Of a stretch of DNA of 64,000 nt, positions 34,293 through 45,392 are shown in pieces. The notes below the pieces were generated by a model that was not told the DNA's origin, ran no database searches, and saw nothing but the letters and a program-made list of their open reading frames with translations. Source of the DNA: Punica granatum (Eukaryota > Streptophyta > Magnoliopsida > Myrtales > Lythraceae); assembly GCF_007655135.1 (NCBI RefSeq), contig NC_045128.1:39135885-39199884 (forward strand), written 5' to 3'. A program made the position numbers and the translations under genes. The stretch's first letter is position 1, and every line of letters starts with the position of its first letter.

Positions 34293-34945
34293 TGCATGGA
34301 TACCATGTACGCCCGGAACCGGTTGAAAACTACACGATAGAGCATGGTCCGGATAACTCAAATTGAAGATAGGGCAGAGTCCGAGTAATAATTTAAGGAA
34401 TCGGTAAAAATAAGTTTTGATTTTTGCTTCAAGATATAAGGTCCCACGGAATCGGTATTCGAGATCCATATTTTATTGAAAATATTATTTTATATTTACA
34501 TAGTTTTCTATGTGCGATATAGTAGCTATAGAATCTTGAAGAGAACTTATTTACTTTGTCTACTAAAAAGAGCTACATCATCATTTTTTTTTTTGCTAAA
34601 TGCCTACATAATCTTTGAGTTGCTTTGTTTATTATACAATACTAAGGAGAGCTATATGATCCTTAGTTCTGTGGATGAATGTGATCCAATTAATTTATGT
34701 CGATATTTATTTATCTTGCGTTAATGAGATATTTTCGATTTTAATTATTTATTATACTCGAAGAGAAAAGAAAAAAGCACAAGTTCCAACAATGTACCTC
34801 GAATCTATAGTATAATTCAGGTTCATGGTAAAATCTGGTTCCAAATTTCAATAGGGTAAAGTCCAATTTCAAAATCTTAAAACCTGAAATTTACCGGATA
34901 GGATCTAAGTATCGTGAAAAAAAAATGCAGAACCGCATATATGAC
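34288..34945. mobile_element. Degenerate hAT-type MITE, third family member
   Basis: It begins GTGCATGGATACC, like the right end (in reverse) of the element at 51774-52442. Its 34801-34940 part (GGTAAAATCTGGTTCCAAATTTC, AGTATCGTGAAAAAA, GAACCGCATA) matches 58065-58190. The ends are eroded and no target duplication is seen. Confidence 0.5.
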
Positions 34946-35289
34946 AACTTATTTTCATTGTGAAGCGAGAAACGGGATTCGATGAAGGGTCACACGCTCC
35001 CAAATCAAATCAAACGTCATGATTGTCACTCATAACGTTATGGTTATGATTCGGTAAAGACGACTCGTTCTAGGGTTAATAGTTGTCACTCATATCTTAT
35101 GTATAATCCCAAATTACACTTCGAGAAACACCGATCTCCTGCCAGCCTTTTCACGGTTGGTTTTCCCTTCTTGCATAATAAGAGAAATGGTTAATGACAG
35201 GGAAGAGCTAATCTTTACACTGCAAAATTTTCGTCTCATTTTGATTGTCTTCATTTACAACCCGTAGTAAAAAAGCAACAGGATAATAA

Positions 35290-35832
35290 TTAAAATGCAA
35301 AATTCTTGTGAGAAAAGCAAAAGACTGGTTGCATCTGGTCCGGTTCATAACTCGATAGATTGCTCAGGCGATCCAATGCGCGCAGTATTTTGTGCCTTTT
35401 TATGAGGGTCATCTTGCTTTCCTGGGAGGCCTGCAAAAATAAGGATCCAAATTTTACCAAAGTTCATAGAAATCTGACAGATCGGTTAAAAGCATCCGAG
35501 AAGGTTTGGACTGGTTGATGGCTTGTTCTAACTGGTAAAGTGCTGAGGTGCAGAGAGAAACCTGCAGATGCAATATCTTCTGCAGGATCGAGCCGATCTC
35601 CTGCTGGAATTGCGATAAGGTTTGGCGCATATTGGCATTTTTGTGCATCGAAAGGATGACATCCGCAATCGCACTAGTCCTGCCGGAGTCATCCACCAGT
35701 GACCCCATTGCGTGCAAGACTAGATTCAGAAGTCTGCGACTTCTACTGAACAAGAAATAGCAAGGTCTGAGACAGTAAATCCGGGCTCTCTCGAGAATTA
35801 AGTTTGGACTCGGCAGTCTTTTCGTCACCCAT
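35290..35832 (-). CDS. Small uncharacterised protein, three-exon model
   Basis: Exons 35747-35832, 35562-35679 and 35290-35430 join in phase to a 114-aa protein starting MGDEKTAESKLNSRESPDLL. A middle part follows (TSAIADVILSMHKNANM, QTLSQFQQEIGSILQKILHLQ) that looks alpha-helical and possibly coiled-coil. It ends with KMTLIKRHKILRALDRLSNL and an aromatic tail. Intron 1 would be only 67 bases, short for a plant. If it is retained, an alternative product would start at MGSLVDDSGRT instead. I do not recognise the family. The phase agreement at both introns argues for a real gene, but the start is uncertain. Confidence 0.5.
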
Positions 35833-36599
35833 TAGAGTTCGCTGCATGGCAGCCAAGAAAGTATACATCAGAATCAAAAGATAAGGCATGTTACTTTGCG
35901 AAGGGTTCTCGGACTTGAGATTTTCAACTGCATCTCTTCAACCGGGTCACTTTCTGTGGAAAAAATAGTAGTTCTTAAATTAAATTATATAGCTAAACAA
36001 GCACTACAGTATGATGCAAGAAATTATAAGCCCAATAACAAATATTTCCTGCATCACATGGTACTGTGCTTAATTTCCAGAACTCACGAGCAAATATTTA
36101 GTCCACCTTAATTAAATTTTTTTTTTTTATTCGCCAGTCATATCTTTCCGAAAAAGTGGCTGCTCGCTTTTCTTGCTTCGATGTTCACTTTGCATGTTCA
36201 TTCCCCGTTTCATCAGTCTTCTCTGAAGTTAAAATTACGAGCTACCTTCACCATCACTCGTACTAAAGAATGCTTGAAATGGAGATTTCAGTCCTTCATA
36301 TTCCAACAAGAAGGAAGGATGCACGTTAGCAGATCCTCCAAGGTGATTTATCAGTCGCTACACTAGCTGCCAGTATGAAATGACTTCAATGAAAATACTA
36401 TTTATCACCTAATGCAAGAAAATTCTGCGCCATGGCTGCAGCTAAATGGCAAGTGATGGCATTGCTGAAAACCTTGGAGCTTGATTGGTTCTAGACGGGT
36501 GTCCTTACTATTTCTAATCTGAGTTGGGATTTGACTTTTGATCGAGATTCACTGATTATTGCTGGAACCTTGATCTTTATAGCGTATATTCTTTGTCAG

Positions 36600-37201
36600 G
36601 GGGGAAGCTATGTCCATGCAAGAGGGCTCTCAGTTCATCGTGTATTTAGACACATAACGGTAAAGGCATCATATCTTGTTTTCAAGTATGCATTTCACAT
36701 TATTGAAGTTGTCCATTGAGATACTCCTATCTCGTTACAGGAGCATGCTGCCATGGCACTACAATACTTTCTTGGGGTCAAAGCCGATACCGCTTTATAT
36801 TCAATCTTGGTAGAATCTCGATGCCTCAATGTCGTCATGCGTCTTAACTTTGTTAATCCTGTTTCTTTGTGCTGACACTTTACCTCTCTGTTAGTAGCAC
36901 TAGATTTGCAGTTATCAAACTCTTTTTACAAATGTTTGCAGGTTTGTGCTCTTCTTTCAACCTCTCTTTTCTTATGGTTTCTCTGCCCACCTAAAAGCCC
37001 CCGGTATTCTTTTACAGTAAGTGTGGACGTTTACTAGCAATGGATAAGCAATCCGCTGTTCTCTTGCCTCTCGTTCACCGCCTTTACCAGACCATTTCCA
37101 CTACCAAAGTCTCATCCACCCAACCCGTGTCTTCAACAAAGGACCAAAGCCACCCTTCTTCTCAGGCTTATCATGCTGGTTGTTATCCAGACGAAGCTTA
37201 G
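36600..37201 (+). pseudogene. MED27 3' half, pseudogene (duplication unit A)
   Basis: Copies of MED27 exons 4-7 (36600-36659, 36741-36809, 36898-36941, 37018-37201) keep the same lengths and splice sites as the intact gene at 45393. Exons 1-3 are absent. The second codon of exon 6, TGG in the intact gene (48175-48177), is TAG here (36901-36903), a nonsense change. The terminal codons read GCYPDEA instead of GCYSKET. No start or 5' half precedes it, so it cannot make MED27. It lies convergent to the intact LRAT gene of the same unit. Confidence 0.88.
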
Positions 37202-37527
37202 GCATAGACATTGTCAGTCTTGCTAGTCCAGCTGCCCAGGAGTTACATCAGACTAGCTTTTTAATTACATGCCATGCCTATCTGGAATCAAAGTTCGAGA
37301 ATGCGCAAGAACTTACACCCTGCTGTGGGGGTATTCTGGAAGGAGTAGTTCGGTTCAAATTTTTTGTAATTTGGGAGGTTGCAAACAGAATTTAATCAAT
37401 CGCGAACAGACAGATTTACTGATTAAATTTGGTGGTAGGTAATGGAGTGTAATGATAGAGCATAGTCAAGTAACATGTAATCATACTAACTGTGCCACAG
37501 AAATTTGGCTGTATAATCAGAAATTTA

Positions 37528-37698
37528 AGGGTGCGTTTGGATTCAAAATTAAAGTAACTTTGATTTTGATTTTGATTTTGATTGTGAAAAAAGGACAAAT
37601 GAAATGTGATTATAAATTTAACTTGGGAAACGTGTGTTTTTGTTGTGTAATGTGTTAAGTTAAAGTTAAAATTTTTTGTTCCTGAATCCAAAAAGGGC
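37528..37698. mobile_element. Tourist-like MITE, copy 2, with natural empty site
   Basis: A 171-base element with ends GGGTGCGTTTGGATTC and, in reverse, GCCCTTTTTGGATTC. TTA lies on both sides (37525-37527, 37699-37701). The paralogous position in unit B (48821-48823) has a single TTA with no insert. This proves insertion after, or in only one branch of, the duplication. Confidence 0.85.
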
Positions 37699-37944
37699 TT
37701 AGGATTTTCTTACACCATCGTTTTATCGGTTATTCTCTGAAAGGAGCTGGGCTTTGTGGTTAAGTACTGTTTATTTGCCAGAGATAGTTCTTCACTCCAG
37801 AAACAGCATTACATCAATTCATATATAAAAACAGATAAAAGCCAATGGAATTTATATAACTGATATTTCAGAAGTCATATGACAGTTTATACCCAATTTC
37901 CAATAGATAGTTTACCCACACAATCAATTGCAGAAGACAATAGG

Positions 37945-39695
37945 TCAAGAGACTGAACGCAGTGCACTTGGGGGTGGTTCAATCACCTGAAGCATCCTCG
38001 TGAGATTCTCCACTGAAACCTTCACCACATCCCTCCTCCTGCCACTCCCGATATCAGCAGCATACCTATTAACACAGTACCTTGCCACAGAAGAAACTGT
38101 AGCAACTGCCATCCCATAGATATTGGTGGTCACAAGCGGCAAAAGAGTGGCAGGAGCAGCCGCAAGTGGCCCACCTATTATCGAAGCCACTTGCCCTCCC
38201 TGTCCACTGGCTCCATTGCCCAGAGCAAAAAGTCCTGTCTTGCAGTAGATGGCAAAATCCTCGCAGTTTTTCTTGAAGACATTATAGCGCCCAAACCCAT
38301 TTTCGTGCAGGTACTTTGCTCGAGCAACCACAAACTCTGGTGGGTCAGACACTGCGAGTGTGCAGGTTCCACCTCGTGCTTTAGCCAGAAAGAACGCTCG
38401 ACTCACAGAGTACTCGAACCGGTTAAGGATCCCACCAGACAAGAAGCAGTTTAGGCAGGATAAAACAACGCCGTGATCCTCTTCGGCGGGAGTGCAGGTT
38501 GTGCATGGGACCTGAGTTGGGGAAGGCACAGAGCATCCCAAGAGAAAATCGATAAATGTTCTTTTTCCAACCTCCTGTTCCCGCCTAGTGAAGTGAATGA
38601 CTTTGTCATCCCCGAGGTAGATTCCTGTTTTGCCCCCATCGTAAAAACATTAGATGCAATTATACAGCATACGCAAAAGGGTAACAACAACAGATGCATA
38701 GCCTCAAATTGCAATTTTTGATTCTTTGCTTTAGTAAAGATCTTACCTAGTAAAGGTACGCAGCAGGTTTTAGTTCATAACGAGAACACTGAATAATATT
38801 GTTAGGATTGTATAATTATCAGTTATCAACCAGTTAAAAATTGAAGGTATCAAATACAACGAGAAAAAAGAGAAGAAAGACAAAATAGTATTCCTAAAAG
38901 ATCGGAATCAAACAAAGACAAAGAACATTCTCCGCCAAGAGAGGAACATTTGAAACGGCAGACTTATCTTAGGCAAGAGACAAAATTGTTCTTCTCCTAA
39001 AGAAGCAACCAGACAATCAGTCTCTCCTAACTCCAAGCAAATTCTTGACTATAGAAACTTGAAGTGATTCAGATGACAGGAAGACTATGGTGATTCAAAA
39101 ATGCTAAGCTACATTCCATCAAGGATGAAACAAGAAACCTATGCCCATCTAGAACTAAAGAGACAGCCATTCGCCCATTCGTTTGGTCCCAATTCAGAAA
39201 AGTTACCAGCTTTCGAAGCACATTTACATTAGTAAGTACTTACGTTCTTGGCAATTCCCAATGCATCAGACATGCCAATTTAAGAAAATATTCGACAAAG
39301 GTAGACCAATTGGCATAACTAGCAGGGCAATTTTACAATCTAGACCTCCGATCGATACGGCACCACGATATAATCCGTGTACAGGAATTCACATCGGACG
39401 ATAAACAGATCACAATGAGCAGAGAAATCGATAAGATTGAAGAGGAAGAAGAGGAGAGGACCGTGGTGGGCGTAGATGTAAGCAGCCCTCCAAGAGTAGA
39501 TGTGATCCCCGGGCTTCAAGCTCTCCCTGTCGACCCTGCGATCATCCAAATCCGCATTCATCACCAACCCAATACAACTCACACTGTTTTGCTTCAATTG
39601 CTCGGCAGCCATAACCATAATGTTGGCCATGAAAATGGTTTCATTGCAAGAGGAAGGTCTATGAGTAGAGACTACCTGTTGGAGAGCAGCCCCAT
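37945..39695 (-). CDS. LRAT/NC-domain protein, copy A
   Basis: Exons 39676-39695 (only 20 bases), 39462-39535 and 37945-38624, GT-AG and in phase; 257 aa. The LRAT fold is an NlpC/P60-type thiol hydrolase/acyltransferase fold. All expected catalytic residues are visible: H31 in AHHGIY, H42 in VIHFT and C152 in NCEDFA. The start is MGLLSNR, then SLKPGDHIYSWR, as in plant LEAD9-like proteins. The C-terminal third has a Gly/Ala-rich hydrophobic stretch (ASIIGGPLAAAPATLLPLV) that may associate with membranes. Substrate and pathway in plants are unknown. It is shorter near the end than copies B and C (TRMLQVIE) and has two extra residues after FLLG. It lies tail to tail with a broken MED27. Confidence 0.88.
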
Positions 39696-39913
39696 ATCCT
39701 CTGATCGGATGCGGCGGAGGAGCTGACTGACGAAGGAGGAAGGAGGAGGAGGATTGAAGAGCCGCCAAGAGATTGAAGAAACAACTTCTTGAAGAAGTTC
39801 TTTGATGGACCCTACTTCTTGAAAAAGAGAAATTTTCTTAGAAAGGATCAATCATCGTACTATGGTTGCTTTTGCATTCCCAAAGCTTCATCTTTTACTT
39901 TTGAAAAAATAAC

Positions 39914-40251
39914 GGTTTTTATCTAAAATGGCTCATGATTTGTCCGTTTTGTCAAATTTATTATATATTTTTTTATCAAATTTATTTTATGATTTACTTT
40001 TTACATCAAATCTATCTCGGCGTTATCTTTTTCGTCGATACCTAACGGCCGTGCTGACATGGCAAATGGAGAGATAGTGGCCACACTTGCCACGTAGACG
40101 CTACGTCAGCACGGCTTTTAGATGTCGACAGAAAAGATAACGCCGTGATAGATTTGATGCAAAAAGTAAATTATGTGATAGATTTGACAAAAAAAAACAT
40201 ATAATAGATTTGACAAAACGGGTAAATCATGAGTCATTTTAGATAAATACC
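39914..40251. mobile_element. Foldback MITE with about 150-base inverted arms
   Basis: The left arm starts GGTTTTTATCTAAAATGGCT and continues TCCGTTTTGTCAAATTTATT, with GCCGTGCTGACATGGC near the centre. The right arm read in reverse starts GGTATTTATCTAAAATGACT, then CCCGTTTTGTCAAATCTATT and GCCGTGCTGACGTAGC. The loop is about 40 bases. Such structure is typical of Mutator-like foldback MITEs. I found no clear target duplication. The paralogous flanks of units B and C lack it. Confidence 0.75.
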
Positions 40252-40299
40252 CCAAAGATAAATGTAAACTTTGTTTTTTTCTTTACTTTTATTTTTTGT

Positions 40300-41864
40300 T
40301 ATAATACTCATGACTGGCATATAATCTAGAAATAGAAAGAGAGATATAGGGCTCAGTGTATGATACACGTGATAAAAAAGAATGCAAGTAAGGACGTACA
40401 TCTTAAATTACATGTATTTTTTTAAGTAAATTACTTATTTTTATATAATTTATTTGAATTATAAATAAACTACTCCAAATTTTTTTAATAAATATCTCTA
40501 CATATGGTACATGCATGTATCATAAAATTTTGAGAAAGATAAAGGAAATATGGGTTAATTAAAATAATGACATTTGAATTCGAATTTTTTGATTTAAGAG
40601 GAGAACATGTGCCATTATATATATTACGCGTCTTCGTCATATAATTTATGCTTTTGTTCATCATACTAATCAATCACAACACATTCTTTAACTTTACGAA
40701 GTACACCTTCCAATTTATCTTTTTTTCCAGCGCCTCTTTAATATATATTATTAGATTAATTCACCCGTGCGATGAGAGGAACCAAAATCTTTAAACAATA
40801 ATTGTTGGATTTCATTTATTTTTATTACTGTTATATTATTGAAAATTACACAAACTTATAGTCATAATCATAATATGTATAAATTTAATGATATAGTTAT
40901 CTCTAGCAAAATTTCGAGTAATCGATGAAAATATAAAGGCATATTATAAAAGATTTTTTTTTTGTAAACAATGGTGAAATTTAGGAAAATAAAATTACAG
41001 AATCAAATGAAAATAAAATTAGAAAAATCAATATAAAAAAATTGATCCAGATATAAACGTAAATAGAAATAATATTTTGTCAGTTAAAAACTTATTTTTG
41101 GTGGAAAAATACTAAGTATCATTAAGTATATTTGAAATGTTTGTATTAACTATTATTTAGAGTGTAAATATGTGATACGATTGTAAATATAACTAGCTTT
41201 TTGCCAGTGCTCTACATGGGTTCATTTTAATATTTTTTTTTCATAGTGCAATTGTTTTAGTTTTAAAAATCAATGGTTCTATAGATTAATAATATTTCAT
41301 AATTATTATTAATTTCAAGTTTCAAATAATATTTTTTTCATAATTTTTATTAAAAATAGAGTAAGTTAAATAATACTATATAATTTTTCATTTATGATTT
41401 TTCAACTAATTCTTTAATTTCGTTATTTTTCAAATGGTTAATTGCAATGCTTTCTATATATTTTCTTTTTTTGACAATTATTTTTATTTTCATATTTATA
41501 TGCAAATTGATTATTCTAACCCTATTTGATATGCCGTATAATAATATGTAGTTAGTTTTACTATATAATATAGATAAGACTCGTTCGTTGTATCTTAAAA
41601 ATTATTATCATATATATTAACACAAATATATGTTCTTTTTTGTATAAGACTTGTTCGTTGTATCTTAAAAAATATTATATTATTATATTATTTATTTTAT
41701 TTAATATCATAATTAATTTATTCATTTTTTTACAATATCAGGAATATTTATATATGAAATTAATTTTTTACGATATTTAAAATATTTTATAGTAAAATTT
41801 TTATGATTAACACATGGCTAAAGAAGAGTTTATCCTTGAAACTCTCTTTTAGCTTAATGCATAG

Positions 41865-41901
<37 letters not shown>

Positions 41902-42165
41902 GCTAGCCTCTTTGAACTTGAAAATGCCATTTCAACTTTTATAGAGACGACCAACTTGACATTCTTTTTCTTTTTTGTTCAATTTATAAACAATGTTATA
42001 AATATTTTTAATCAATTCATATATGGTATTAGGAAATTTCATGGGTACTTCAGACTTGATTAGAATGGGCCCACCCGGGGTAATTCTCTCAATTGTTAAT
42101 TATTTTCATTCACAAGATTCGAATGATATAAATATTTTATCCAGGAACTTAATATAAATATTATT
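40300..42165. repeat. AT-rich duplicated spacer, copy of unit A
   Basis: This spacer recurs at 51390-54260 (interrupted) and 58560-59000. Parts also recur at 43380-43760 and 43850-44900. Landmarks: GAATGCAAGTAAGGACGTAC, ATGGTACATGCATGTATCAT, TCGTTGTATCTTAAAAATTA and a (TA)n tract at 41867-41898. Short open frames inside are AT-rich chance reads. Confidence 0.75.
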
Positions 42166-43215
42166 TTTGGGCGGGTCCGGAAGTCAAATTTTGATCTGTA
42201 TGTCCAGACCTGAAAGTTGAGGTTGTATTGAAGCATCGGAGCCTTGTCCTCCGACAGCGACCGATTCGTCGACTTCCTCAGTAGCCACCGAACCACCTAA
42301 AAGAGTGTTCCCACTTCCCAAATGCAGCACCAGGCGTCGCCTCAACAATGAACCTAAGTCCTTAGCAACAGAAGATAAAATATGCAATCCAAGATAGCCC
42401 GCCTAGTAAGCCAATCAGCAGCGCACAAATTTCCTTTCGTGAAGAGTGTGCCTAAGTGAAATCTCCCAGTCCAGTAGAAGCAACCTTCTGATATCCTCCA
42501 CCAAGTGCCGGAGCAGAGGATTACAGCGCATCCCCCCTCGGATTAAATTTTGGGCCACCAGATAATCCATTTCAATAACAACCTTCAACAACCCGGGTCC
42601 CAAACATGTTTAAGATGCGTTGATCTCACTCTGCGTTCATTTCTCACCTTTTTATGTACTTTTCTGAGTAGCAATTTAGCTAAGCAGGACTGGGCTTTGT
42701 GCCACATCTCGTGCTTTTAGTGCTATTGTTTGCATAAGGTGCGTTTGATGAGGTAGGATAGTTCCTGTGATTTTTGAAAGTTCTCGAGATGTAGAATTAG
42801 GCAATGGCAATCTCTCGTCTGGATGTATTCAGGGTAATTTGTTGCTACTTTGGGACAACTTGAATAAACTTTCCTTATGTATTGAAAATTTCTATGACGC
42901 GGCTGTGCAAGCTGGAGCTAGCATTGTTAGCCGTGGTATGTTCCTGTATAATAAAAGCTCATATAAAGATGAAACTGCTTTTCTAAGCACCAGTGTTTAG
43001 GTATTTTTGAATAAATATCGTGTACTTTGGTCACGTGGATGCTATAGCTATTTTTCTCGAGCGAGGCATGGGTCGATGTTGATTTTAGAATCTTATTGTT
43101 GATTTTAGTGTCTTAATAGCTCTATCCAAACAAGTTTAGTGTTGAGAACTATCTATAGCATGCTTGAAAGATTATTTCCTCTCCGTGGCCTTGGCTTTAC
43201 TAATATGTTCTTATT
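42166..43215 (+). pseudogene. MED27 5' stub plus intron (duplication unit B0)
   Basis: 42166-42345 matches the promoter and 5' UTR of the intact MED27 (45208-45415) and holds its start codon (ATGCAGCACCAGGCG, from 42322). After about eight codons the sequence jumps to intron-2 DNA, an antisense RNase H fragment (42345-42620), and runs through the rest of intron 2. It stops just before the exon 3 acceptor, where AT-rich spacer begins. No functional product is possible. Confidence 0.8.
42345..42620 (-). pseudogene. Retrotransposon RNase H fragment, copy 1
   Basis: The minus-strand frame contains KVVIEMDYLVAQNLIRGG, NPLLRHLVEDIRRLLLL and WEISLRHTL. This is the C-terminal part of a plant RVT_3/RNase H domain as found in LINE-type elements. 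It is truncated at both ends and is a paralogue of 46190-46530. Confidence 0.7.
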
Positions 43216-43465
43216 ATATATATATATATTATATGTAATAATAAGGAAATATGTTCCTATTAAAGACTCTAATATATAATCAATATTCTTTATTATATAT
43301 ATTTATATACTTATGTATTGAACTACCAAACTATTTTAAAATGTTTTTTTTAATTGAAAACAAAGTAAATAGAAATGTGTTTTAGAATATTTTATAGTAA
43401 AATTTTTATGATTAACACATGGCTAAAGAAGAGTTTATCCTTGAAACTCTCTTTTAGCTTAATGC

Positions 43466-43504
<39 letters not shown>

Positions 43505-44528
43505 AGCTAGCCTCTCTAAACTTGGAAATGCCATTACAACTTTTATAGAGATCATAAGATATGGTAAACATGACGAACTTGACATTCTTTTAAAATATAT
43601 ATATATATATTTGGAGAGATAAAGAAGTAATTGTATTAGTAAAATTCAAAATATCATTTTTTTGTTCAATTTATAAACAATGTTATAAATATTTTTAATC
43701 GATTCATATATGGTATTAAGAAATTTCATGGGTACTTCAGACTTGAGTAAAATTGACCCACCAAGGGGTAATTCTCCCAATCGAGTACATAATAAGTTAA
43801 TGCTCGAGTGAGAAATAACGATAGTGAATCAATGAAAATGCGTGCATTTTCAAATGGTTAATTGCAATGGTTTCTATATATTTTCTTTTTTTGACAATTA
43901 CTTTTATTTTCTTATTTATATGCAAATTGATTATTCTAACCCTATTTGATATGCCTTATAATAAAATGTGGTTAGTTTTATTATATAATATAGATAAGAC
44001 TTCTTCGTTGTATCTTAAAAATTATTATCATATATATTAACACAAATATATGTTCTTTTTTGTATAAGACTTGTTTGTTGTATCTTAAAAAATATTATTT
44101 TATTATATTATTTATTTTATTTAGAATAACATTTTATTTAATACAATAATTAATTATTCAATTTTTTTACAATGTCGGGAATATTTATATATGAAATTAA
44201 TTTTTTAAGATATTGGGAATATTTATTACGGGCATTTATTACCACCGTAGTCTATTTTATTATATATATATATATATATGTATATGATATGTAATTATAA
44301 GGAAACATGATCCTATTAAAGACTCTAATATATAATTAATATTCTTTATTATATATATATATATATACTTATGTATTGAACTACCAAACTATTTAAAAAA
44401 AGTTTTTTTCTTTTTTAAATTGTAAATAAAGAAAATAGAAATATGTTTTAGAATATTTTATAGTAAAATTATTATGATTAACACATGGCTAAAGAAGAGT
44501 TTATCCTTAAAACTCTATTGTAGCTTAA

Positions 44529-44566
<38 letters not shown>

Positions 44567-45207
44567 TAGCTAGCCTCTTTGAACTTGGAAATGCCATTTA
44601 AACTTTTATAGAGATCATAAGATATGGTAAACATGACGAACTTGGCATTCTTTTTTCTTTTTTTAAAAAAATATATTTGGAGAGATAAAGAAGTAATTGT
44701 ATTAGTAAAATTCATTATATCATTTTTTTTCAATTTATAAACAATGCTATAAATATTTTTAATCGATTCATATATGCTATTAGGAAATTTCATGGGTTTT
44801 GATTACTTCAGACTTGACTAGAATTGGCCCGCTGGGAGATAATTCTCCCAATCGTTAATTATTTTCATTCGTAAAAATCGAATGTTATAAATATTTTCTT
44901 CACGGACTTAATATAAAGATGGAAATAAAACGAAATAAATGCACGCCTAAGTCCTACAGGCAAGGATCTAACGTGAAATCTCTTGATTTCTAGTCGGTAT
45001 ATTGTGTCACTGCATTAAAATCGCTTCTTTAATGAAATAGATATTTTTGATAGTATCTAAAAAATATCTATTTTAATGAAACAGATATTTAGTCAGAACA
45101 GATATTGGATTCTGGAAATTTATTAAAAAAAAACACTAACATTGGATTTCTATGCAGTTATCTTTAAATGTAAATGAATATTCTTATTATATTTGTTGCC
45201 AATAGAT
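43216..45207. repeat. AT-rich spacer, two further partial copies
   Basis: 43380-43760 and 43850-44900 each repeat parts of the spacer 41150-42100, including a TTAACACATGGCTAAAGAAG block (43413, 44478) and (TA)n tracts (43467-43502, 44531-44563). The last 290 bases, about 44917-45205, are an extra insertion absent from the matching place at 42155 but present at 54258-54555. No gene is present. Confidence 0.7.
44917..45205. mobile_element. SINE-like insertion shared by units B and C
   Basis: The insert lies between ACTTAATATAAA and ATTATTTTTGG, which are contiguous at 42150-42170. On the minus strand it has tRNA-like wording (a B-box-like stretch around 44960-44985). A second copy sits at about 54270-54555. 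It is classed as SINE-like on these grounds only. Confidence 0.4.
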
Positions 45208-45392
45208 ATTATTTTTGGACGGGTCCGGAAATCAAATTCGGATCTGTATGTCCAGACCCGAAAGTTGAGGCTATATTGAACTATCGGAGCCTTGTCCGAC
45301 GACAACGACCGATTCGTCGACTTCGTCAGTAGCCAAAGGCTTCGCCGTTGGAACGCCACCGAACCACCTAAAAGAGTGTTCCCACGTCCCAA

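Noticed and set aside
38191..38454. 87-aa plus-strand open frames at 38191, 49321 and 55993
   Set aside because: They are mirror reads of LRAT exon 3. All three copies keep the frame because the real gene is conserved.
39415..39726. 103-aa plus-strand open frame repeated at 50580 and 57192
   Set aside because: It is antisense to LRAT exons 1-2 and intron 1. Its conservation is explained by the duplicated coding exons on the other strand.
42767..43000. 77-aa open frame that looks protein-like (DNLNKLSLCIENFYDAA)
   Set aside because: It lies in MED27 intron-2 DNA of a broken copy. The paralogous intron at 46650-46860 has changes that break it, and no splice sites join it to MED27.
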